A program made the position numbers and the translations under genes. Source: Scybalosoma faecavium (GTDB taxonomy: Bacteria > Bacillota > Clostridia > Christensenellales > Christensenellaceae). From it: 64,000 bases of DNA. The notes under the pieces are model-generated. The model was not told the origin of the DNA and ran no database searches. It saw only the letters and a list, made by a program, of their open reading frames with translations. This document shows positions 34,360-40,645 of this stretch, piece after piece. The stretch is taken from the NCBI GenBank assembly GCA_018716135.1, contig DVKG01000012.1, forward strand, positions 62,001 to 126,000, read 5' to 3'. Positions within the stretch are counted from its first letter, which is position 1. Every line of letters begins with the position of its first letter.

Positions 34360-35112
34360 TCAATTAATGCGGCATTCGCACATTCTCACGTAATCCGCGA
34401 CTGTTGCTATAAACGCAGCGTTGGTTGGTTTTCCCCTTTCCGCGTCTACGCTGTACCCGAACACCTCGTCCGTATAAGGCAAATCTCCGCGCGTCCACGC
34501 CACTTCTATAGCATGCCTCATATTTCGCTCTACTCTGCACGGAGTCGAGTTCAGTTCCTTCGCCACTGCGGGATATAACCTTCCCGTTATATTGTAGATA
34601 TAACTCTCGTCCTCCAGCGTCAGTCTTATTGCCGTGCGGAGCATATAAAATCCTTTTACACGCAAGGATACTCCCAAACGGCACATTACCGAAGTAATTA
34701 TTGATATACGCGAAGCCGGAATGCTTTCCTCCGTCAACAGATTAGCTATCGCATCGCTGAAGCTTCTATCCGTCGCAGGGCGCGTTATCACGTAATCCGC
34801 GCCTTTGCTTATGGCAAAATTCGCTATATCGTCAGCCGCTATTTTATCGTAAACTATCAGCTTCGTCCCCGCTTTGGGATACTGCTTTTTGTATTCTTCT
34901 ATCAGCGCAATACCGTCATAACCCTTGAATATTAGAGAAGTTAAAAGCACATCGGGCGGTCTTTTTTTAGACATATCCATTACTTCCTGTATGGAAAACG
35001 CGCCCTTGCAGCTCTCGAACATCCCCATTCGACCAATTGCTTCTTTGATCTGCGCTATAGTATCGCCGGATGACGACGCCACTATAGCCGTATATTTCCT
35101 TGATGTCTGCAT
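34360..35112 (-). CDS. Spo0A-like regulator with a degenerate receiver domain
   Basis: 250 residues. Residues 130-245 are a well-kept Spo0A effector domain: RLYPAVAKELNSTPCRVERNMRHAIEVAWTRGDL, FGYSVDAERGKPTNAAFIATVAD. Residues 5-120 have the receiver fold but none of the phosphorylation chemistry: the acidic pair is Ser13-Ser14 (VASSS), the phospho-acceptor Asp is Ser59 (PDVLLTSLIFKGYDG), and the switch Lys is Arg111 (ITRPATD). DNA binding should therefore not depend on phosphorelay. It may be constitutive, controlled by protein contact, or a second copy beside a true Spo0A elsewhere. RBS AAGGAAG; own promoter. Confidence 0.9.
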   Translation of the reverse strand: MQTSRKYTAIVASSSGDTIAQIKEAIGRMGMFESCKGAFSIQEVMDMSKKRPPDVLLTSLIFKGYDGIALIEEYKKQYPKAGTKLIVYDKIAADDIANFAISKGADYVITRPATDRSFSDAIANLLTEESIPASRISIITSVMCRLGVSLRVKGFYMLRTAIRLTLEDESYIYNITGRLYPAVAKELNSTPCRVERNMRHAIEVAWTRGDLPYTDEVFGYSVDAERGKPTNAAFIATVADYVRMCECRIN

Positions 35113-35149
35113 ATCACACTTCCTTAATTCTTATCTAAACTTTATTTAT

Positions 35150-35178
35150 ATTATATATTTGATATGCAATGTCTTCAA
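35150..35178 (-). promoter_or_regulatory. Promoter of the spo0A-like gene
   Basis: On the minus strand TTGAAG (35178-35173), 17-bp spacer, perfect TATAAT (35155-35150); start near 35143. Confidence 0.7.
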
Positions 35179-35225
35179 TGTAATACAATTGTTACGCACT
35201 TCGTCATTTCCCGCGCAATAATAAA

Positions 35226-35245
35226 AGAACGTCCGCAGACGTTCT
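35226..35245 (-). terminator. Terminator of the DUF368 gene
   Basis: AGAACGTC (35226-35233) with GACGTTCT (35238-35245), CGCA loop; on the minus strand TTTTATTATTG follows. Confidence 0.8.
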
Positions 35246-35263
35246 CAAACTTTTTTCAATTTA

Positions 35264-36088
35264 TCATACGTCAGAAGCATTAGAGAGCCGCGCTTCTCTT
35301 GCGGAAAGAGCATATATCGCCGCAAATCCCGCCGCCAGAAAAACAGCGCAAACCGGTATCTCCCATCCGGACGGCACCCCCGGAAAAACATATGCCACTG
35401 ATCCTAATACAAAACCAAATATAGTCAAATATGCCGACGTGGGGCGGCGTTTCATCCATATTTCGAGCGCACGCGTCGTCAGTATTATCCCAGCAACGAG
35501 GCCAACAAACAACGGCAGAAGCGTCAAAATATCCAAATTTGACATAGCGGTCATAACTTTCTCATAAATCCCCATGACCAGGAGCATGTACGATACGCTA
35601 ATCCCCGGCAAAACCAAAGCTATGGAAACTACTATTCCTGCGGCAAATTGTATACAGACGCCTGCTATACCCTGCGTTTGCGTCATTGCATTTTCAGGTA
35701 TCAGATTTATCAGCAGAACTATCGCAGCTCCTATCAACACATAGAGTATCATAATCGGTTTAAACTTTTTAATCTTAGCTTCCCGCAAAACAAGAGGCAC
35801 GCCTCCCAGCACGGCTCCCATAAACAAATACATCATGGGCAGCGTAAATATCTCTATCAAACTCAGCAATGGATTAGACAGAAGCACCATGCCCAAAAGC
35901 GCCGGAAAGACAAACTGCATCAGATAAAAAGCATTGCCTTTAACGTCCTTTCTAAATGAGCTCACCGAAGATATAAGGCGTTCATATTCGCCTAATATCA
36001 TCGCCATTGAACCTCCGCTCACTCCGGGAACGAGCATCGTAGCCCCGACAAAAAAGCCTTTGAACATAGTAGAAATCTTCATATTCAC
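35264..36088 (-). CDS. DUF368 membrane protein, PopT-type undecaprenyl-phosphate translocase
   Basis: 274 residues, eight or more membrane helices in two repeats, each opened by a re-entrant motif: ATMLVPGVSGGSMAMILGEYERL (about 16-38) and IALVLPGISVSYMLLVMGIYEKV (about 155-177). DUF368 proteins were recently shown to return the lipid carrier undecaprenyl phosphate to the cytoplasmic face for reuse in wall synthesis. That function is inferred from family. Single gene with its own promoter and terminator; its neighbours include the DacF-like wall-enzyme homologue. Confidence 0.88.
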   Translation of the reverse strand: MNMKISTMFKGFFVGATMLVPGVSGGSMAMILGEYERLISSVSSFRKDVKGNAFYLMQFVFPALLGMVLLSNPLLSLIEIFTLPMMYLFMGAVLGGVPLVLREAKIKKFKPIMILYVLIGAAIVLLINLIPENAMTQTQGIAGVCIQFAAGIVVSIALVLPGISVSYMLLVMGIYEKVMTAMSNLDILTLLPLFVGLVAGIILTTRALEIWMKRRPTSAYLTIFGFVLGSVAYVFPGVPSGWEIPVCAVFLAAGFAAIYALSAREARLSNASDV

Positions 36089-36138
36089 TTAACTATCCTT
36101 TACAACAAATTTTAACGCCTTTTTTCAGCGCCAGAGTA

Positions 36139-36167
36139 ATTTTATTCGCAAAGCCATGCTCAGTCAA
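36139..36167 (-). promoter_or_regulatory. Promoter of the DUF368 gene
   Basis: On the minus strand TTGACT (36167-36162), 17-bp spacer, TAAAAT (36144-36139); start about 45 bases before the ATG. Confidence 0.7.
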
Positions 36168-36339
36168 CGTCTGAACAAAAGTGTTCACACGGTTTTAACA
36201 AATTAAAAAACAATACGACACATTTATTAATTTAAAAATGATAATCAGAGCAAAACGCCTCTCCAAAAGCCTGAATGCCATTTAGATGTTTAACAACATG
36301 AAAATAGGCAATGCTAAGCATATCATAAGGAGGCAAATC

Positions 36340-36663
36340 ATGTTGGAAAGCATAGAATCTGTATTCTACTCCGTCATACACTGGGGTATATTGTTTTTTG
36401 AGGTTGCCGGAGTGGCGATTCTGCTGGCGACAGGCGTCAAGTGCGCTTTTAGGCTGATTATATCACGCAGTCAGATACGTCTCACTCTCGCCAAAGGAAT
36501 AGCTCTTGCGCTGGAGTTTAAACTGGGAGGCGAAGTTCTGCGCACGGTTATAGTCCACGATTGGAGCGAGCTTGCCATATTAGGGGCGATAATCGTGCTG
36601 CGCAGCGCTATTACATTCCTGATACATTGGGAAATACAACACATTGAACCCGAAGAAGACTAA
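36340..36663 (+). CDS. DUF1622 family membrane protein
   Basis: 107 residues with three membrane helices: HWGILFFEVAGVAILLATGV, then a polar segment with LAKGIALALEFKLGGEVLRTVIVHDWSEL (the conserved core of DUF1622), and LGAIIVLRSAITFLIHWEI. Function of the family unknown. ATG 36340 follows AAGGAGGCAAATC; the longer frame from 36286 has no RBS. Its stop codon interlocks with the stop of the convergent radical SAM gene (36660-36663). Confidence 0.85.
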   Translation: MLESIESVFYSVIHWGILFFEVAGVAILLATGVKCAFRLIISRSQIRLTLAKGIALALEFKLGGEVLRTVIVHDWSELAILGAIIVLRSAITFLIHWEIQHIEPEED

Positions 36664-37586
36664 ACCCCTTCTAAATCAAAAGGCGGTATGAAGCTTTCCG
36701 ATGCAGCTTCACCTTCCTGCAAAAAGCCGTTCAGCACCCCCAGCTCAATGGCATAATCCACCAAGTCTTCGTATTCTTTTTCTCTGAGTTTTCTGTTTAT
36801 TTCAGGATAATCCGATACATGAGGCAGCGGAGTGTATTGATTCATTATGCTTATAAAAATACCGTCGCCGTAAGTTTCGTAAAGATACCGTATCACTCTT
36901 TTAGAGTCTTCAATACATCCCGGCAGCTGCAAGTGTCTTACTATGACCCCTCTCTGCATTATTCCGCGCTCGTCAAAGCGCGCTTCTCCGCATTGGTTCA
37001 CCATTTCGGCTATCGCTTTTTTTGCTGTCTCAAAATAATCCGCAGCAAAGGAGTATCGCGCGGAAAGCTCAGATGAAACGTATTTCATATCCGAAAGATA
37101 TATCTCTACAAGTCCGTCCAGCTCTCGTATCGCCTCGGCTTTTTCATACCCGCTGGAATTATACACTATCGGGATTCGCAGTCCTCTCTCTTTCGCCGCT
37201 CTGAGAGCCGTGATTACCTGTGGAAGATAGTGCCCTGCCGTGACCAGATTTATATTGTTCGCTCGCTTATTTTGCAGCTCCAGAAAAATATCCGTCAGCC
37301 TCTGCGCAGTAATTTCCTTGCCCGTATGCGCCCGAGCTATCTCTCTATTCTGGCAATAAACACATCCCAAGGCGCAGCCCGAGAAAAAAACCGTGCCCGA
37401 GCCTTCTTCGCCCGAGAGGCACGGCTCTTCCCACATATGCAGCGCGGCGCGCGCAACAACGAGTTTATCCGTCATTCCGCAGCGCCCGCGCTCTCCTGCC
37501 GCTCTGTCAACTCCGCATTCACGCGGACAAAGTCGGCATTTTTTCATATTTAGACTTAAACCCATTTTATTAAAAGCTGCCGTCAA
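36660..37586 (-). CDS. Radical SAM protein, PflX type (COG1313)
   Basis: 308 residues. N-terminal CRLCPRECGVDRAAGERGRCGM is the Cys-rich signature of PflX-type proteins, followed by the radical SAM motif SGCALGCVYCQNREIA (CxxxCxxC cluster) and NLVTAGHYLPQV. Related to pyruvate-formate-lyase activating enzymes, but the target is unknown. The longest frame starts at TTG 37586, overlapping the M18 stop by 4 bases (TTGA) without a clear RBS; Met codons at 37565 and 37547 are alternatives. Co-transcribed with the aminopeptidase. Confidence 0.87.
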   Translation of the reverse strand: MTAAFNKMGLSLNMKKCRLCPRECGVDRAAGERGRCGMTDKLVVARAALHMWEEPCLSGEEGSGTVFFSGCALGCVYCQNREIARAHTGKEITAQRLTDIFLELQNKRANNINLVTAGHYLPQVITALRAAKERGLRIPIVYNSSGYEKAEAIRELDGLVEIYLSDMKYVSSELSARYSFAADYFETAKKAIAEMVNQCGEARFDERGIMQRGVIVRHLQLPGCIEDSKRVIRYLYETYGDGIFISIMNQYTPLPHVSDYPEINRKLREKEYEDLVDYAIELGVLNGFLQEGEAASESFIPPFDLEGV

Positions 37587-38992
37587 TTATGTCTCGAAGG
37601 CTCTCCGTCCAGCAAGAACGCCTTATATCCGCGCACCGCCTCGTATACGTCCGCCTTGCTGGATATTTCGTACATAGCGTGCATATTGAGCACTGCGATA
37701 CCGCTGTCTATGACTTCCATGCCATATTTTGCCAATATATAAGCGATGGTTCCGCCTCCTCCTACATCTACCTTACCCAACTCGGCAGTTTGAAAGGAAA
37801 CTCCTGCTTCGTCGAATATTCTGCGCAGTCTCGCTATATATTCCGCATTTGCGTCGTTAGAGCTGCTCTTTCCCCGCGCTCCCGTGAATTTGTTAAACGC
37901 CATGCCTCTGCCAAGATACGCGGCATTCTTCTTTTCAAACACTCCCGCATAGGTCGGGTCGAACCCGGCGCTGACGTCTGACGAAAGCATTCTGGACTTA
38001 GCCAGGCAGCGTCTGAGCTTTAACTCCGAATACTCCCCCATCCTGTCCATGACTTCTGCGACAGTGTTTTCAAAAAATCTGGACGACATTCCCGTAGCTC
38101 CCACGCTTCCTATCTCTTCTTTGTCTACCAGCAGGCAGCACGCCGTTCTTTCCACACTGTCCGTCTCCAGCATAGCCACAAGAGAAGTGTATGCGCAGAT
38201 GCGGTCGTCCTGCCCATAGCTTATTATCATGCTGCGATCCAAGCCGCAGTCCCGCGCCTTGCCCGCCGGAACCGCCTCTAATTCGGCTGAAAGAAAATCA
38301 GCTTCTTCCACTCCGTATTTTTCTTTTAAAATATCTAAAATCTGAGACTTCACGAGCTCTTTTTCTTTGCTGTCGCCTTCCTGCTTTTTAGGCTTGCTGC
38401 CTATCATAACATTCAGGTCTTCCCCTTCTATGACGACGCTGGCCTTCTTGTTCATTTGATTTCCCGCTAAGTGTATAAGCAGGTCTGTGACACAGAATAC
38501 CGGGTCTGAATCGTCCTCACCGATAGATACGTCAACTACAGTGCCATCCTTTTTCGCTATTACGCCATGGAGAGAGAGCGGACTCGCCACCCACTGGTAT
38601 TTCTTTATCCCGCCGTAATAATGCGTATCCAAATATGCAAAATCAGTATCCTCATAAAGAGGGTTCTGTTTTATGTCCAATCTGGGAGAGTCCACGTGCG
38701 CGCCGAGGATATTCATTCCGTTCTGCATAGGCTCGCTTCCTAAATTAAAGAGAGCTATGGATTTTTTCATATTGACGGCATATACTTTATCTCCTGCTTT
38801 CAGCTCTGCACCGGATGCAATTACATCTTCTAAATTTCTGTAACCTTTCTGCCGAGCCATTTCGACAGTCTGCGCTATGCACTCCCGCTCAGTTTTTCCG
38901 TTATTCAGGAAGTGCTTGTAGCCTTCGCTAAGCTCCGAAAGGGCTTTCTCGTCCTCTATACTGTATTTATGCCATATATTTTTGTTTTCCAT
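37583..38992 (-). CDS. M18 family aminopeptidase
   Basis: 469 residues, the usual length for bacterial M18 dimetal aminopeptidases (dodecameric aspartyl-aminopeptidase fold). Metal-binding motifs: LGAHVDSPRLDIKQNP (His, Asp), DKEEIGSVGATGMSS (Glu-Glu), SAGFDPTY (Asp), and VLNMHAMYEI (His). Removes acidic or neutral N-terminal residues from peptides in the cytosol. ATG 38992 follows GTGAGGCG and gives the family start; the open frame runs further to 39061 with unrelated residues. Confidence 0.93.
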   Translation of the reverse strand: MENKNIWHKYSIEDEKALSELSEGYKHFLNNGKTERECIAQTVEMARQKGYRNLEDVIASGAELKAGDKVYAVNMKKSIALFNLGSEPMQNGMNILGAHVDSPRLDIKQNPLYEDTDFAYLDTHYYGGIKKYQWVASPLSLHGVIAKKDGTVVDVSIGEDDSDPVFCVTDLLIHLAGNQMNKKASVVIEGEDLNVMIGSKPKKQEGDSKEKELVKSQILDILKEKYGVEEADFLSAELEAVPAGKARDCGLDRSMIISYGQDDRICAYTSLVAMLETDSVERTACCLLVDKEEIGSVGATGMSSRFFENTVAEVMDRMGEYSELKLRRCLAKSRMLSSDVSAGFDPTYAGVFEKKNAAYLGRGMAFNKFTGARGKSSSNDANAEYIARLRRIFDEAGVSFQTAELGKVDVGGGGTIAYILAKYGMEVIDSGIAVLNMHAMYEISSKADVYEAVRGYKAFLLDGEPSRHN

Positions 38993-39140
38993 TTCATATC
39001 GCCTCACTTTTAAATCTTCGGGCAGCCGCCTTTGTTTTACAGGATACCACAAATAACGCACGTTGTACAGTTTCAGTTTTAGTTGGCTAACGTATCTCTT
39101 TAATTATTTTTTCCTAATTATTTTTCCTTTACAAAAGTAA

Positions 39141-39169
39141 TTGACTTCATCGCAAATATGTGATAAAAT
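39141..39169 (+). promoter_or_regulatory. Promoter of tRNA-Leu
   Basis: TTGACT (39141-39146), 17-bp spacer, TAAAAT (39164-39169) preceded by TG at 39161-39162; start about 7-13 bases before the tRNA. Confidence 0.8.
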
Positions 39170-39181
39170 TTAATATGCTAC

Positions 39182-39265
39182 GCCGGTGTGGCGGAATTGG
39201 CAGACGCACCGCACTCAAAATGCGGCGGTTTATCCGTGCCGGTTCGAGTCCGGCCACCGGCACCA
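39182..39265 (+). tRNA. tRNA-Leu (anticodon CAA), CCA encoded
   Basis: Class II tRNA. Acceptor GCCGGTG (39182-39188) pairs with CACCGGC (39255-39261), discriminator A and encoded CCA end at 39265. Anticodon arm CCGCA-CTCAAAA-TGCGG gives anticodon CAA (reads UUG). A long variable arm (CGGTTTATCCG) and T arm CCGGTTCGAGTCCGG are present. Confidence 0.97.
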
Positions 39266-39291
39266 CGTCGGAGCAAGCTCCGCAATCTGAG

Positions 39292-39316
39292 CCCTCGTTT
39301 TCGCGAGGGTTTTTTA
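39292..39316 (+). terminator. Terminator of tRNA-Leu
   Basis: CCCTCG (39292-39297) pairs with CGAGGG (39304-39309), then TTTTTTAG. Confidence 0.85.
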
Positions 39317-39369
39317 GTATTTCGCCGGTCCTTCTTTTTGAACAGCGGTTGTTTTATATCCGTCATTGA

Positions 39370-39633
39370 ATTTTCTGTTTTTCACCTTATATCAAAAACG
39401 AGAGATTTCTCGATATCTTCCAGGCTGCTGTAATACAAGACAAAAGAAAAATACGCAAAACAAAAAAAGACGGCGTTAGCCGTCAAGAATTCGACGCGCT
39501 GGACAAACGTGTACAGCGCATCGAGAAACAGCGCGAGCAGCTCAGAAAAACCGCTATGGTTATTCTCGTCGAAGCTGCCGCCGCTGCGGCAAGTGCGATA
39601 GTTGTAAAACTAATCGCCGCGCTCATCGGGTAA
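39370..39633 (+). pseudogene. Open frame without start codon: coiled coil plus hydrophobic tail (probable gene remnant)
   Basis: The frame from the stop at 39367 to TAA 39631-39633 is open for 87 codons but has no ATG, GTG or TTG until an ATG at 39556. The translated part looks like real protein: a basic segment, a KKDGVSRQEFDALDKRVQRI coiled coil, then a hydrophobic AAAAAASAIVVKLIAALIG tail, a layout like small phage holin-associated or membrane-tethered proteins. Either the 5' end has been lost or only a 25-residue hydrophobic peptide from 39556 is made. It directly follows the tRNA-Leu terminator, a common site for integrated elements. Confidence 0.35.
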
Positions 39634-39642
39634 CATCCCGAG

Positions 39643-39671
39643 CTTGCGGAGTAGTGCGAATACTCCGCAAG
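39643..39671. other. Strong hairpin between the micro-genes
   Basis: CTTGCGGAGTA (39643-39653) and TACTCCGCAAG (39661-39671) form an 11-bp perfect stem with a seven-base loop. No T run follows on plus, so it is either a weak terminator of the preceding frame or a structured leader of the small peptide gene at 39727. Confidence 0.55.
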
Positions 39672-39726
39672 TCAATAATAACAAACAACACTGCGTTTGT
39701 CAAGAGACAAAAGAAAGGAAAACATT

Positions 39727-39804
39727 ATGATATTAACAATAGCATGCCTTGTAGTAGTAGCAGTAAACTCCGCGCTTTTCGCTATTCTTCTGCACGACAA
39801 ATAA
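39727..39804 (+). CDS. 25-residue hydrophobic peptide
   Basis: ATG 39727 is preceded by AGAAAGGAAAACATT. The product is one membrane-spanning stretch (MILTIACLVVVAVNSALFAI) ended by a charged LLHDK tail. A terminator follows at 39809, so the unit has RBS, frame and terminator. In size and shape it resembles single-helix small membrane proteins, including type I toxins, but no antisense RNA promoter was identified. No homologue is recognised. Confidence 0.45.
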   Translation: MILTIACLVVVAVNSALFAILLHDK

Positions 39805-39808
39805 CGCA

Positions 39809-39855
39809 AAAGCATTATGAAGTTCAGCTTTTTTGCAGCAATGCTTTAATTTTAA
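39809..39855 (+). terminator. Terminator of the 25-residue peptide gene
   Basis: AAAGCATT (39809-39816) with AATGCTTT (39840-39847), followed by AATTTTAATATT. The loop is long (23 bases). Confidence 0.55.
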
Positions 39856-39914
39856 TATTGTAGAATATTAGCCGATAAATTGAATGCTCTCACTATATAA
39901 GAATCGAGGCTCTT

Positions 39915-40073
39915 TTAAATTGACGCTCTTATATGTTCAAAATTTTCCACGCTTTTCTCTATCGGCGTGCTCGAATTAATCATAGACGAATGCTCAGGTA
40001 TGGGATTTACACACGATGACAGCGCAAGCACCACCGCCAACAGCATTATTAAAGCTATTATTCTATTTTTCAT
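39915..40073 (-). CDS. Small lipoprotein, 52 residues
   Basis: ATG at 40073 follows GAAAGGAAGATATTT. The product begins with a clear lipoprotein signal (MKNRIIALIMLLAVVLALSSC, lipobox LSSC, lipid-carrying Cys21), leaving a 31-residue mature peptide with Pro, Ser and Glu and no further hydrophobic part. It is too short to carry an enzyme. The 5' side has a promoter-like TATAAT near 40190 and a hairpin with T run at 40125, so expression may be controlled by attenuation. No family recognised. Confidence 0.6.
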   Translation of the reverse strand: MKNRIIALIMLLAVVLALSSCVNPIPEHSSMINSSTPIEKSVENFEHIRASI

Positions 40074-40117
40074 AAATATCTTCCTTTCTGCCCTGCTCTG
40101 CGCACAATCTCCCGGGC

Positions 40118-40153
40118 AATAAAAAATGCAGCCGCTTCCTAAGACAGCTACAT
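40118..40153 (-). terminator. Attenuator-like hairpin upstream of the small lipoprotein
   Basis: On the minus strand ATGTAGC...GCTGCAT (one G-T pair) is followed by TTTTTTATT. A perfect TATAAT lies about 35 bases earlier on the same strand (40196-40191), so a short leader RNA could end here. Confidence 0.5.
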
Positions 40154-40228
40154 TTTATACCTCTAAACTTCTTATTGTCTACTTCATGCGCATTATAACA
40201 AAATATGCGCCTAAATATCATGATTTTA

Positions 40229-40645
40229 AATAAGGGGCGCTGCCCCGTCATTCAACAAGTGAACGAGAGGCAAAGCCTCTCAGGGCTTCAGCGGCGTATT
40301 GTAGCGACGCTGAAGACTTAGATGAAATCCGCCACTTATAGAGGCGGGGGGCATCTGTTCACGGTTCAATAAGGGGTGCTGCCCCGTCATTCAACAAGTG
40401 AACGAGAGGCAAAGCCTCTCAGGGCTTCAGCGGCGTATTGCAGCGGCGCTGAAGACTTAGATGAAACCCGCCACTTATAGAGGCGGGGGTCATCTGTTCA
40501 CGGTTCAATAAGGGGCGCTGCCCCCGTCATTCAACAAGTGAATGAGAGGCAAAGCCTCTCAGGGCTTCAGCGGCGTATTGTAGCGACGCTGAAGACTTAG
40601 ATGAAACCCACCGCATGTAGCGGCGGGGATCATCTGTTCACGGTT
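40229..40645. repeat. Three tandem copies of a 139-bp multi-hairpin repeat
   Basis: Units start at about 40231, 40370 and 40509 (period 139 bp, third unit one base longer). Each holds five consecutive small inverted repeats: GGGGC-GCT-GCCCC; TTCA-ACAAG-TGAA; GAGAGGC-AAA-GCCTCTC; CTTCAGCG...CGCTGAAG; and CCGCC...GGCGG. The copies are near identical; in the last hairpin the third copy differs in several bases yet still pairs (CCGC-ATGTA-GCGG). The array abuts the MATE gene, whose last codons and stop lie inside the final unit. A fourth, diverged copy is at 19181-19270. Confidence 0.95.

Noticed and set aside
39182..39265. Integrated element attachment site at tRNA-Leu
   Set aside because: No integrase and no second copy of the tRNA 3' end could be found downstream; only the odd small frames suggest past insertion.
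40229..40645. Possible CRISPR array
   Set aside because: The units are 139 bp direct repeats with no short conserved repeat alternating with unique spacers, and no cas genes are in the window.
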